Shown here: in pieces, positions 46,569 to 55,300 of the stretch
Layout of the letters: every line of letters begins with the position of its first letter
Numbering within the stretch: the first letter of the stretch is position 1
Assembly (NCBI GenBank): GCA_963701675.1
Contig: OY969623.1
Coordinates: forward strand, 4,774,001 to 4,838,000
Length of the DNA stretch: 64,000 nt
Direction of reading: 5' to 3'
Source: G963701675 sp963701675
Lineage (GTDB): Bacteria; Planctomycetota; Planctomycetia; Gemmatales; Gemmataceae
Made by a program: the position numbers and the translations under genes
The notes under the pieces: model-generated
What the model saw: only the letters and a program-made list of their open reading frames with translations
The model's database searches: none
Told to the model about the DNA's origin: nothing

Positions 46569-47219
46569 TCAATCGTGCCGACTTGGCGCGCGCGTCGGAC
46601 ATGCCTCCGCGATGGGCACGAATTGCTCGGTGTCGGGCTGGAAGGCGAATACCTGGCCAGTTTCTATTTTGTAGACCCAGCCGTGAAGTTTGACCTTGCC
46701 GCGTGCCACCCCAGCGGCGACGGCGGGATGTGTTCTCAGGTTCTCGAGTTGAACGAGCACGTTTTCCTCGACCGTCGCGGTCACGAGTGCGGAGTTCTTC
46801 AGATCGCCGTACTTGTCAAGCATGATGCGCCGGGTTGCTTCGGCGTGTCCGAGCCACTTCGCCACGGCCGGCATACGGCTCAGCCCATTGGGGTTCAGCA
46901 AGGCATTCATGGCGCCGCATGCAGAGTGCCCGCACACGATAATGTCCGGAACGTCAAGCCCTTCGACGGCATACTCAATGGTCGCTTCTTCTCCTCCGTT
47001 CGCGGCCCCGTAGGGCGGAATGATGTTGCCGGCGTTCCGCAAGACGAACAAATCGCCTGGCTCCGTTTGCGTGATCAGATTCGGATTGATGCGCGAATCC
47101 GAACATGTGATGAAAAGTGCAACCGGGTTCTGGCTCTCAGCCAGCCGCGCGAACAGCTCCTGCTGTGACCGGAAAATGTTCGACTGAAAATGATGAATGC
47201 CTTGCACCAGCTTTTGCAT
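46569..47219 (-). CDS. Beta-class carbonic anhydrase
   Basis: A 216-residue beta-carbonic anhydrase that interconverts CO2 and bicarbonate. Zinc ligands are visible: Cys in ITCSDSRINP, with the Asp-Arg dyad beside it, and His and Cys in VCGHSACGAM. FVLRNAGNIIPP is also conserved. It has no signal peptide, so it is cytosolic. The start at 47219 has GAGG six bases upstream; earlier ATGs lack conserved sequence. Together with the SulP gene 76 bases downstream it would form a bicarbonate uptake and conversion unit. Confidence 0.93.
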   Translation of the reverse strand: MQKLVQGIHHFQSNIFRSQQELFARLAESQNPVALFITCSDSRINPNLITQTEPGDLFVLRNAGNIIPPYGAANGGEEATIEYAVEGLDVPDIIVCGHSACGAMNALLNPNGLSRMPAVAKWLGHAEATRRIMLDKYGDLKNSALVTATVEENVLVQLENLRTHPAVAAGVARGKVKLHGWVYKIETGQVFAFQPDTEQFVPIAEACPTRAPSRHD

Positions 47220-47353
47220 TGGATACCTCGAGGATCGCTGTGCCCGTCCGACCACCTCTTGGTGGAACCAAAGAGTGTCACATCCGATCTCTAGCGCAAC
47301 GCGCAGGATCGAAATAGCGACGACTGAACTAAAGTGGGTTCTTCTGGAGCGAA

Positions 47354-47698
47354 TCAACAGCGCAGGCGGGCACACGACCCCGGAAATCGGTCGTGATGGA
47401 GAGACGGCTGAAGGTTGGAAGTTACGAGCCTGCTAAGTCGAGGCAACGGAAGGTTGTGAAGGGAATGTGTCTGCGGTGTGGTTTTATGTCGCCGACCCCG
47501 AAGACGAGTTTCAGCGAAAATGGTGGTTTCGCCTTCTTGGTCGCTCTTTTCAGGACTCGATTCGCGATTGCTCTGACCGCCGGATTCAACGAGATAGGGT
47601 ACCCGCGCTAGGGTTTCGATGGGCATGCTCAGAGTCAAGGCAAAGCCCGCGATGATTCCCCATCGCATAACTCTTGTGAGAGCGGACTTCTGTTGCAC
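47354..47698 (-). CDS. Hypothetical small secreted protein
   Basis: A GTG at 47698 with GGTGGG upstream opens a 114-residue frame whose first 32 residues look like a signal peptide (MRWGIIAGFALTLSMPIE). The rest is polar and has no domain; the last third is rich in Arg/His and looks random. It may be real but shorter, or spurious. Otherwise the region 47220-48083 holds no gene that I can support. Confidence 0.35.
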   Translation of the reverse strand: MQQKSALTRVMRWGIIAGFALTLSMPIETLARVPYLVESGGQSNRESSPEKSDQEGETTIFAETRLRGRRHKTTPQTHSLHNLPLPRLSRLVTSNLQPSLHHDRFPGSCARLRC

Positions 47699-48083
47699 GA
47701 CTCTTACCCACCTTACGTATATACCGCCGTCAGGATAACGGGGATACTTACTATATTCGGCCCCGCTCGAATTGTCACCCCTGAATTTTGAGTCGCGCTT
47801 CGCTTTAGTGCGCTAATGGTTGACACAAAATAGCGCCCCGTCTAACCTAGCTTATTAGAACGTTCCCGACCTCCGCCCGGGACTGATCGCATCGTGTCGA
47901 CGACCTTCCAACACGTTCTATTCGATTCGCCGATGGGTCTCCACACTGGATTCACCTGAGTACGCTACCAAATCTGACGGCGTGTCCGGTCGGATTCTCG
48001 TTAACTCCGACAATCACCATTCATTCCAGAACCGAACGACGCTTCGCCATAACCAGCGATGGGTTTTTCACACGGAGACCACC

Positions 48084-49064
48084 ATGAATCGATTGGCTTT
48101 CGTTGCGCTTGCTGCCTACTCTATGTTCGCTTTCGACACGCCCATCTTTGCAGACGCGCCAAAAACTCGGGTCTTTGAGTTCAATTACGCCGGCGCCGTC
48201 ACCGGCCTGCAACCCGGACAATCGGCGCGCGTTTGGCTGCCTTTTCCTAGTTCCACTGACGAGCAGAAAGTGACCGTGGTTCGCAAGGAACTACCCGGCG
48301 ACAGTAATCCGAAGGCGGCGCAGGACTACGGCAACCAAATGATCTACTTCGAGGCGAAAGCGAACGCCCAGGGCCAGATTCCGTTCTCGATCACCTACAG
48401 CGTCGAGCGAAAAGAAGTCCGCGCCGACGCCGTCGCAAAGAACGAAGACACGGACGGCGCCGAGCGATTTCTAAAAGCCGACGCACTCGTCCCGGTCGGC
48501 GGCAAGTGCCTTCAATTGCTCAAAGGCAAGGAATTGCCCAGCGATCAGCTCGCCGCGGGGAAAGTGCTTTATGACGTCGTCAACGACCACATGCGCTACA
48601 GCAAGGACGGCACGGGCTGGGGTCGCGGCGACACCGACTGGGCCTGCGACAGCCGCTTTGGAAACTGCACCGATTTTCACAGCCTGTTCATTTCTCTCGC
48701 TCGCGCTCAAAAGATGCCCGCCAAGTTCGAGATAGGTTTCTCCATCCCCGAAAAGCGCGGCGAGGGCGAAATCACCGGCTACCACTGTTGGGCCAAATTT
48801 CAGCCGCGGGGCAAAGGTTGGGTCGCAGTCGACATCTCGGAAGCCGACAAGAATCCCCAGATGAGTGACTATTATTTCGGCAACCTGACTGCCGACCGCG
48901 TGACCTTCAGCGTCGGCCGCGACCTCGAACTAACGCCGAAACAGGATGGGCCACGCCTCAACTTCTTCGTCTATCCGTATGTCGAAGTCGATGGCAAGCC
49001 GTACCCGGCTGAGAAAGTACAAAGGCGCTTTAGCTATCGGGACTTGGATCCGACCGGAAAATGA
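48084..49064 (+). CDS. Secreted transglutaminase-like protein
   Basis: A 326-residue protein with the signal peptide MNRLAFVALAAYSMFAFD. Residues 30-130 are a beta-sandwich that usually precedes the enzyme domain. The transglutaminase-like core has the Cys in FGNCTDFHSLFISLA, the His in GYHCWAKF and the Asp in AVDISEAD, the full Cys-His-Asp triad. Bacterial members are mostly peptidases or cross-linkers of the cell envelope. GGAG lies seven bases before the ATG at 48084. Confidence 0.87.
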   Translation: MNRLAFVALAAYSMFAFDTPIFADAPKTRVFEFNYAGAVTGLQPGQSARVWLPFPSSTDEQKVTVVRKELPGDSNPKAAQDYGNQMIYFEAKANAQGQIPFSITYSVERKEVRADAVAKNEDTDGAERFLKADALVPVGGKCLQLLKGKELPSDQLAAGKVLYDVVNDHMRYSKDGTGWGRGDTDWACDSRFGNCTDFHSLFISLARAQKMPAKFEIGFSIPEKRGEGEITGYHCWAKFQPRGKGWVAVDISEADKNPQMSDYYFGNLTADRVTFSVGRDLELTPKQDGPRLNFFVYPYVEVDGKPYPAEKVQRRFSYRDLDPTGK

Positions 49065-50909
49065 GTCGGCCGCTAAACACGCCGGGCTTGTTAAGCCCAC
49101 GGGCTGCGGCCCGTGGGCCGGTCGCTCGCCATCATCGTCAGCGTCCGGCGGCGGAGGAATAAGTCCGGAGACGGTCAAGTACGCGTTCTCCGTCGGATTG
49201 CAACCAAACGAATTACAGACAACACACCGGTAAAAGGTGCCGTTGTCGTCGCCGGTTAGCGGCGGCGTCGTGTAGTTGCTGGATGTCGCTCCCGGAATGT
49301 CTTTGAAATCCCTCTGCCATTGATACGTGAGCGTTCCTGATCCCGTGGCGGCCGTCGTGAACGTCGCGGTTTGGCCGACGGTCTTGCTCTGGCTGTCGGG
49401 ATGATCTGTGATAAATGTCGCGTTTTCGATGCCGACGAACTTGATTCTCGTCACGTGTCCCGTTTCAAAAAAGTCTCCCGTACCACCGAGGATCAATGCG
49501 TTGCCGCGGTCGAGGGCGAGCAAGTTTCCGTTGTTGTCGGGCATCAACGCCAAGGGACCAGGCGCCCATGCAGGCCGAAACGTCGTGGCCGTCGCCGGGT
49601 TGTTTGGATCGACCCAGAATAGATTGCTGTTGCAGAAGTCCGCGAAGAATACCTTTCCCTTGTAACCTTCCGAATACGACGTCGGCAGGGTCGGATTGAA
49701 CATCGACACGCCGGTCACCGAACAACCGACGGCATGGCTATACCAATGCATTGGATCGTAATAGGTGCCAACCGTCGTCGGTAGGTCGTTACCATCTTTC
49801 GGCCCTTCGCTGTTGGGCCAACCGTAGTTCCCGCCCGCGAATATCATGTTGATCTCCTCGAAAGCCCCGCCGCCGACATCGCCGACGAATATCCGCCCGG
49901 TTTCCTGCTCGATGTTCATCCCATACGGATTTCGAAAACCGAGTGCGTAAATGCTGCGATCGTTGCCGTTCGTCTGGTTGTAGAACGGATTGTCGGTCGG
50001 AATGGTGCCGTCCTTGTTGATGCGCAGAATCTTTCCGTTGGTGCTGTTCAATGACTGCGATGCGACGGTCAACCCTTCGCCGGACGTAATGTACAGTTTG
50101 CCGTCCGGACCAAACTGGATCGGCCCACCGACGTGGTAGATGCCGCTGGTGTCGAGTTCGAAGATCTTGAGTTCACTCCCGGCCAGCGCCACATCGCCGT
50201 CGGCGGTAAACCGGCTGATGGCCTGGTGCTTGGTCGGCGAATAGGTCGTGTAGTTGATGTAGACGTAGTTATTCGTGGCGAAATCTGGATCGAACGCCAC
50301 GCCGATCAACCCGTCTTCGTAGTCGCCTTCCTGCCACGGCACCGTGAGGAATGGAGTCGCCAGCAGTTGATCGTTCTTGATGACGCGGAGGGCTCCACCC
50401 TGTTCGGCAACGAAAACTCTTCCGTCCGGCGCCAGTGCCATGCCGATGGGACTATTGATGTCCTCCGCGAGTACATCCGCTGCGAACCCGAGCCGCGAAT
50501 CCAGCAGCGTGACAACCGCCCGCGTCGGCCGGCCGAGCGTCGCGCCGCCGGTCGGATTAGTGAGCCGCACGCTGAACGCAAGATCGCCATGCGGATTCGG
50601 CGTAACGATCGACGTAACGAAAAAGGTCTTGCTCGTTTCGAAAGCCGCAAAACTCAACGTACCGGAAGTCTCCACATAGTTGACCCCGGCGACGGCCGTG
50701 CCGTTCTGCGTGAAGTAGTCCACGTCGGACGGTGTGCTCGTATCTCCCGTGCGCACGAGCGTGATCTTCGCCTGCCCGCCATTCTCGCCGGCATAGAAGA
50801 ACGGGTTGGCAAACCGAAACACGCCGCTCGGCAGGCAGCGATCTTCGAGCGCAACCAATCGCAGACGAGCCAAGAACCGATCCGCGGTGCGACAAGCCGT
50901 GACAAACAT
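48930..50909 (-). CDS. Secreted PQQ-type sugar dehydrogenase-like beta-propeller with Calx-beta and Ig domains
   Basis: About 659 residues. The N-terminus has LRLVALEDRCLPSGV, the planctomycete export motif. Residues 25-115 form a Calx-beta domain (GTAVAGVNYVETSGTLSFAA). Residues 125-470 are a glucose/sorbosone dehydrogenase-type propeller (SPIGMALAPDGRVFVAEQGG, GLIGVAFDPDF, YALGFRNPYGMN, GDVGGGAFEEIN, GGNYGWPNSEG). An Ig-like domain follows (SGTLTYQWQRDFKDIPGA). After DADDDGE near 49130 the frame reads through a hairpin and 135 bases antisense to the neighbouring gene, so the natural stop was probably lost and the true end lies near 49125. Confidence 0.8.
   Translation of the reverse strand: MFVTACRTADRFLARLRLVALEDRCLPSGVFRFANPFFYAGENGGQAKITLVRTGDTSTPSDVDYFTQNGTAVAGVNYVETSGTLSFAAFETSKTFFVTSIVTPNPHGDLAFSVRLTNPTGGATLGRPTRAVVTLLDSRLGFAADVLAEDINSPIGMALAPDGRVFVAEQGGALRVIKNDQLLATPFLTVPWQEGDYEDGLIGVAFDPDFATNNYVYINYTTYSPTKHQAISRFTADGDVALAGSELKIFELDTSGIYHVGGPIQFGPDGKLYITSGEGLTVASQSLNSTNGKILRINKDGTIPTDNPFYNQTNGNDRSIYALGFRNPYGMNIEQETGRIFVGDVGGGAFEEINMIFAGGNYGWPNSEGPKDGNDLPTTVGTYYDPMHWYSHAVGCSVTGVSMFNPTLPTSYSEGYKGKVFFADFCNSNLFWVDPNNPATATTFRPAWAPGPLALMPDNNGNLLALDRGNALILGGTGDFFETGHVTRIKFVGIENATFITDHPDSQSKTVGQTATFTTAATGSGTLTYQWQRDFKDIPGATSSNYTTPPLTGDDNGTFYRCVVCNSFGCNPTENAYLTVSGLIPPPPDADDDGERPAHGPQPVGLTSPACLAADSFSGRIQVPIAKAPLYFLSRVRLAIDFDIRIDEEVEAWPILFRR
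49095..49118. terminator. Perfect hairpin between convergent genes
   Basis: GCCCACGGGC (49095-49104) and GCCCGTGGGC (49109-49118), loop TGCG, 30 bases after the transglutaminase stop. No T-run, but the position fits a bidirectional terminator. Confidence 0.6.
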
Positions 50910-51063
50910 TAGAAGCATCCTCTGGAAACCAACGCAGCGATGATCAGCAGAGCCAGGCGTTAAAGGTAAACCGAGGATAAGGCGTGGTCAAAGGAAAAAA
51001 GTGCTGCGGCGCGCAGCCCCTAGGATCCGTGCGGGACGTCTGGCGATCTAACGCGACGTGGAG

Positions 51064-53625
51064 CTAGTTTCCTGCCAAGCGACCAAGAGCGGCTTTCGCT
51101 TCTCGGGTAAGGCAGGCGTTGGGGGCGCCGCGAGCCAGCGTATGCAGTACTTGTTTCGCTTCTGGAGTGCCGATCCGTTCCAGGACTCGAACTGCGCGGA
51201 GCGACTGCAACACGGTCGTCGATGTGATCGGCTCGTGTTGTGTCTTGAGGATCATCTCGATCCGGCGTCGCTTTTCTTCTGAAGGGTTGTCCTTCAACGC
51301 TTGCCGGAGCGCGTCCTGGGCGGGCTCGCCGAGCTTGATCAGTTCTGCCGTCGCCCGTTCCCGGACGGCGAATTGATCGTCGTCCAACTTGACAATAAGC
51401 TGTCCGGCTTTTGGATCGTCGGCGAACGGGCGCAGGTTCTCCCGCAAGAAGCGTATCGCACGATCGGGAATCATTTCGGCTTGTACCGCGGCTGCAAATG
51501 CCTTCGACGCATCTTCACTCGCCAACTGCGCCCAGATTGCCTCGATTTGGTCCGGCCCTGGTTTGGCGACCCCCGGCACAATATCCCACGCCAGGATCGT
51601 CGTATCGGCCATGCCGCTGTAGAGTGTTCGGCCGTCGGGTGAGTAGACTAGCGAGCGAGTGTGATTGTAATCGGGAATCTTGAAACTCCGGACTTCTTTA
51701 CCGCTCACCAACTCCCAGATCCTGATTCTTCGTTCGTCGCCGCGCCGAGAGTCGGTAATCCATTGGGCCGCCGAAGCTAGAAAATGTCCGTCGGGCGAAA
51801 ACGCCAGGCACGATCGAACGCCGACGTCGATTGGGATGGTAAATCGGCGCGCTCCCGTAGCTACATCCCATATGGCGATCGGTTCCTGGTAGGCGCTGGT
51901 TGCCAGAGTTCCTCCGTCGCTGGAGAAAGCCGCGAAACAATCCTTGGGATCGATCGGCGCCCGAAGAATCTGTTTCCCCGAGTCGACGTCCCACCGGTGG
52001 ATCGACATCTTCCGGTTGTTTCGGTCCATATTGGTGGTGACGGCCGACACTGACTTGCCGTCCGACGAGAACGCAACGGCCTCTTGCAGACCGCCGGGAA
52101 GTTCGAGTTGGTGGTGTTGCCTAATGTTTGGCAAATCCCAGATGCGCCCGCTCGTCGTCGAGGCGTGCCATTCTCCGTAGGTTGCCATGAGTTGTAGTCC
52201 ATCCGGCGAGAACGCGACGGCCGTGAGTTGCACGTCCGGGATTTCGATCTTGGGCAGACGGAGGAGTTCCTTACCCGTTGCAGCATCCCAAAGATGCACG
52301 ACGCCTTCCATCCCGCCGAAAGCCAGCACGCTGCCGTTCAGTGACAGGGCCGACGTGTTGATCGTGTCGTTCGCCGGTCGGAGTCGCCTTAGGGCTCCCG
52401 TTCGCGCGTCCCACCAGCTGATCTGCCGAGCTTCGTCGACGGCGATCAGGGTCTTGCCGTCCGACGTGATATGAACGCCTTTAATTGCACCTTCCTGTTC
52501 GTCGGGATCCCGAAGTAAAGGCCGGCCAGTAGCCACGTCAAAGAGGTGGACGACATTGTTGTTGCCACTGACCGCCAGGGTCTTGCCGTCCGGCGTGAAA
52601 ACGAGTTGGTAGAGCTCGCTGAAATTGTTCCGAAAGTCTTGAAGCTGGCGAGTCATTGTGCCGCGATTTGGGTCCCAGAGTCGCACGATTCCCCCGGAAT
52701 AAGACACCGCAAGAGTGTCGCCTCCCGGCGAAAAAGCAACGCACTCGACTTGTAATTTCTCGTTCGCTTGCCCGATCTCGCAAACCCGTTTCCCTGCAGC
52801 AACGTCCCACAGGCAAACGTTTCCAACGACGCGAATGCTGTTTGGGCCCGCGGAAACGTAATGGTTATGAGAAGTCGCCAGCGTTTTGCCATCCGGCGCA
52901 AAGGAAATCGAAGTGCAGTACGCCCGATCGCCGCCCAGTATGAGTTTGTGAACTTCGACGCCGGTTTGACTGTCGCGGAGCACTACCGCTCCGTTTGCCT
53001 CACCGGCGGCCAGGAGTCGGCCATCCGGAGAAAACTTCACCGGGGCGCCGTCGGCGTTCTGTCCTGAGAACCGCGCGATTTCTGCCTTCGAATCGAGCGC
53101 CCAGACGCGAACCGCATTTTCCGTGTCGGCCGCCGCGATGGTCTTCCCGTCGGGCGCGAACGCCACACCGTAGTTCCGGACCATTCCGGCGACAAATTGG
53201 TGCACTTCTTTCCCGGTCTCGGCATCGAGAATACGGACGACCCGGTCGCCGCCCATGGCCAGCAGCCGGCCGTCGGGCGAGTAGGCGACATCGTAAACCC
53301 ACGCCGAGCCGGCGTTCCAGACCTGCTTGCATTTCCCGTTTTTCCAATCCCAGAGGCGAATCGTCCCGTCCCAACCGCCGGATGCCAACGTCTTGCCGTC
53401 CGGCGAGAATGCCACGGTCCGCACCCGGTCGGCATGTCGCAGCCTGACCGTGCCCATGCGAAGCCGAGCACCATCAGGTAACGGCTCGTCAACACTTTGA
53501 GCCATTGACTCCGGTGGTGCGGCAGGCTCCGCCCAGTTGCTTACGCAGGTCACAGTGGCCAGCGCGAGCCCGATAGCTGCCATACGGATCACTAGGACCA
53601 CGAATTGCGCGGGATTTGCCGTCAT
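51064..53625 (-). CDS. WD40 repeat protein with C-terminal HEAT-like region
   Basis: A 853-residue protein with a membrane or signal helix (FVVLVIRMAAIGLALATV) at the start. Residues 60-690 hold about 14 WD40 units (RTVAFSPDGKTLASGGWDGTIRLWD is the first, quoted here in parts: FSPDGKTLASGGWDGT, IRLWD), so probably two seven-bladed propellers. The last 130 residues are helical, with DDDQFAVRERATAELIKLG, the same phrase type as in the HEAT protein at 24537. It probably scaffolds an envelope complex. The upstream gap (53626-53839) has no gene; the ribosome binding site is weak. Confidence 0.85.
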   Translation of the reverse strand: MTANPAQFVVLVIRMAAIGLALATVTCVSNWAEPAAPPESMAQSVDEPLPDGARLRMGTVRLRHADRVRTVAFSPDGKTLASGGWDGTIRLWDWKNGKCKQVWNAGSAWVYDVAYSPDGRLLAMGGDRVVRILDAETGKEVHQFVAGMVRNYGVAFAPDGKTIAAADTENAVRVWALDSKAEIARFSGQNADGAPVKFSPDGRLLAAGEANGAVVLRDSQTGVEVHKLILGGDRAYCTSISFAPDGKTLATSHNHYVSAGPNSIRVVGNVCLWDVAAGKRVCEIGQANEKLQVECVAFSPGGDTLAVSYSGGIVRLWDPNRGTMTRQLQDFRNNFSELYQLVFTPDGKTLAVSGNNNVVHLFDVATGRPLLRDPDEQEGAIKGVHITSDGKTLIAVDEARQISWWDARTGALRRLRPANDTINTSALSLNGSVLAFGGMEGVVHLWDAATGKELLRLPKIEIPDVQLTAVAFSPDGLQLMATYGEWHASTTSGRIWDLPNIRQHHQLELPGGLQEAVAFSSDGKSVSAVTTNMDRNNRKMSIHRWDVDSGKQILRAPIDPKDCFAAFSSDGGTLATSAYQEPIAIWDVATGARRFTIPIDVGVRSCLAFSPDGHFLASAAQWITDSRRGDERRIRIWELVSGKEVRSFKIPDYNHTRSLVYSPDGRTLYSGMADTTILAWDIVPGVAKPGPDQIEAIWAQLASEDASKAFAAAVQAEMIPDRAIRFLRENLRPFADDPKAGQLIVKLDDDQFAVRERATAELIKLGEPAQDALRQALKDNPSEEKRRRIEMILKTQHEPITSTTVLQSLRAVRVLERIGTPEAKQVLHTLARGAPNACLTREAKAALGRLAGN

Positions 53626-53839
53626 GTGTGCGACTCTGTTGAGTTCGGCGACTTACCGATATGATGCACGCCTAGGCATCCCTCCGCCAACCTTTTTTTG
53701 AATGAACTCCAACTGCTACCATAACTCTTGCCGCTGCAGTCAGGGAAGTGGACAAGCCGGCGACCTTCGCGCACACTTGGCGTGTGGGATACAATGAGAT
53801 ACATTCCAGTTCACGCACTCCACTCAAGGAGACCGTATC

Positions 53840-54043
53840 GTGAATAATCGCGGCACCATTAAGAACGGCCGGGCGTCGCAGGGACGACGCCGGTCGACAT
53901 CGAGCCAGCCATCCGTAAAGAAGCGCGGCGCGTCTACGGTTAGTGAGCGATTTGCGTTTCTCATCGGACAGGGGCACGATTTGCCGGCCGATTTTTCGCG
54001 GAATCTGGACCACTATCTCTACGGAGCGCCGAAGCGGTCATGA
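53840..54043 (+). CDS. Putative antitoxin of a PIN toxin pair
   Basis: A 67-residue basic protein (Arg/Lys/Ser-rich N-terminal 35 residues), then STVSERFAFLIGQGHDLPAD and FSRNLDHYLYG. No recognisable DNA-binding fold, but its stop overlaps the start of the PIN gene by four bases (ATGA), as in VapBC-type modules. The C-terminal part probably docks into the toxin. Confidence 0.65.
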   Translation: MNNRGTIKNGRASQGRRRSTSSQPSVKKRGASTVSERFAFLIGQGHDLPADFSRNLDHYLYGAPKRS

Positions 54044-54453
54044 GGGCGGTGTTCGCAGACACCTCGTATTTCACGGCATTGGCGAATCCTCAAGACGAGT
54101 GGCACGAAGCGGCAAGACACTGGGGCGACACCCTGCGCTGCCGGCTGGTCGTGACCGAATACGTCCTCCTGGAACTCGGCAACGCCCTGGTTCGCGCCAA
54201 TCACAGACCTTTATTTCTCCAATGGGTCCAGCGAGTGCGGACGGATGCATCAATTTCATACTTGGCAGGATCTGAAAAGCTGCTGGCTCGCGGCCTGGCA
54301 TTGTTTGCACGTCGCGCGGACAAGGAATGGTCGTTGACTGACTGCGTATCGTTCGAAGTCATGAAACAGCGAAAACTGAGCGAGGCCCTCACGGCCGATC
54401 ATCACTTCGCGCAGGCAGGCTTCAAAGCACTGCTACGTGAAAAGATCATGTAG
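54040..54453 (+). CDS. PIN-domain ribonuclease toxin (VapC-like)
   Basis: A 137-residue PIN protein. Acidic metal-binding residues are visible: Asp in VFADTSYFTALA, Glu in VLLELGNALV, Asp in WSLTDCVSFEVM and Asp in ALTADHHF. VapC-type toxins cleave tRNA or rRNA when the antitoxin is degraded. It shares an ATGA overlap with the antitoxin gene and is followed by purE after about 100 bases. Confidence 0.88.
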   Translation: MRAVFADTSYFTALANPQDEWHEAARHWGDTLRCRLVVTEYVLLELGNALVRANHRPLFLQWVQRVRTDASISYLAGSEKLLARGLALFARRADKEWSLTDCVSFEVMKQRKLSEALTADHHFAQAGFKALLREKIM

Positions 54454-54559
54454 CACGGTTTTGCCGTAGCACACCCACACGATTCGTCCGCCGCGGCGAA
54501 TTGACGGATAGCGACTATCGTCGTAACGTGACGAGTAAACTCCACCGAGGAACCACCGC

Positions 54560-55054
54560 ATGCAACCACTCGTCGGCGTTATCATGGGCTCGCGTTCCGA
54601 TTGGGAGACGATGACCCACACCTCCCAAACACTCGACAAACTGGATGTGGCCCACGAGGTGCAGGTGCTGTCCGCCCATCGCACACCGGACGCTTTGTTT
54701 GAGTACGTCGCCGGCGCCGAGGGTCGCGGCTTGGAGGTCATCATTGCGGCGGCCGGTGGCGCGGCCCATTTGGCCGGGGTGGCGGCGGCGAAAACCATGC
54801 TTCCGGTGCTCGGCGTGCCCATTGAATCGAAGTCTCTGAAGGGACTTGACTCTTTACTGTCGATGGTGCAAATGCCTGCGGGGATTCCCGTAGGGACGTT
54901 GGCTATTGGCCGCGCGGGGGCTGTCAATGCGGCGCTGTTCGCGGCCGCCATACTCGCGAACAAGTATCCCAAGGTCCGCGACGCCCTCCGACAATATCGA
55001 GAGGAACAAGCCCAGGCCGTGCTCGCCCAACGCGATCCGCGCGCACCGGGCTAA
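54560..55054 (+). CDS. purE: N5-carboxyaminoimidazole ribonucleotide mutase
   Basis: A 164-residue class I PurE, which converts N5-CAIR to CAIR in purine synthesis. Signatures: VGVIMGSRSDWETM, LSAHRTPDALFEY, IIAAAGGAAHLAGVAAAKT, PVLGVPIESKSLKG, and MPAGIPVGTLAIG. These include the active-site Ser-Asp and His. The length is standard. purK is not beside it. GAGG before the ATG supports the start. Confidence 0.95.
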   Translation: MQPLVGVIMGSRSDWETMTHTSQTLDKLDVAHEVQVLSAHRTPDALFEYVAGAEGRGLEVIIAAAGGAAHLAGVAAAKTMLPVLGVPIESKSLKGLDSLLSMVQMPAGIPVGTLAIGRAGAVNAALFAAAILANKYPKVRDALRQYREEQAQAVLAQRDPRAPG

Positions 55055-55201
55055 CCGACGGACAATTTTATCATCACTTGTCATCCACGCCTTATCTTCA
55101 CGGGTTCCACGCATTATCACGTTAGTCTGCTCCGGAAAACCATTGCCGAGTTGGCAAACTGACATACCATTGTCAGCCACAGCTCGGTGTCCGGTGTCAG
55201 T

Positions 55202-55222
55202 ACAACTGACAACTGACAACTG
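55202..55222. repeat. Heptamer tandem array (ACAACTG x3)
   Basis: Three exact ACAACTG units between purE and the sigma-54 activator gene. The same unit recurs beyond the other end of that gene at 56245. Related pieces (TTGTCAG, CTGACA) are scattered in 55155-55200. I see no gene in 55055-55300. Confidence 0.7.
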
Positions 55223-55300
55223 AAAGTTGAGCTATCCTTCCCTCAGAGTGTCCACGTGATGTCAATGAGAGCGGGCATTCGGAGCAGTGGAGAGGGACGG

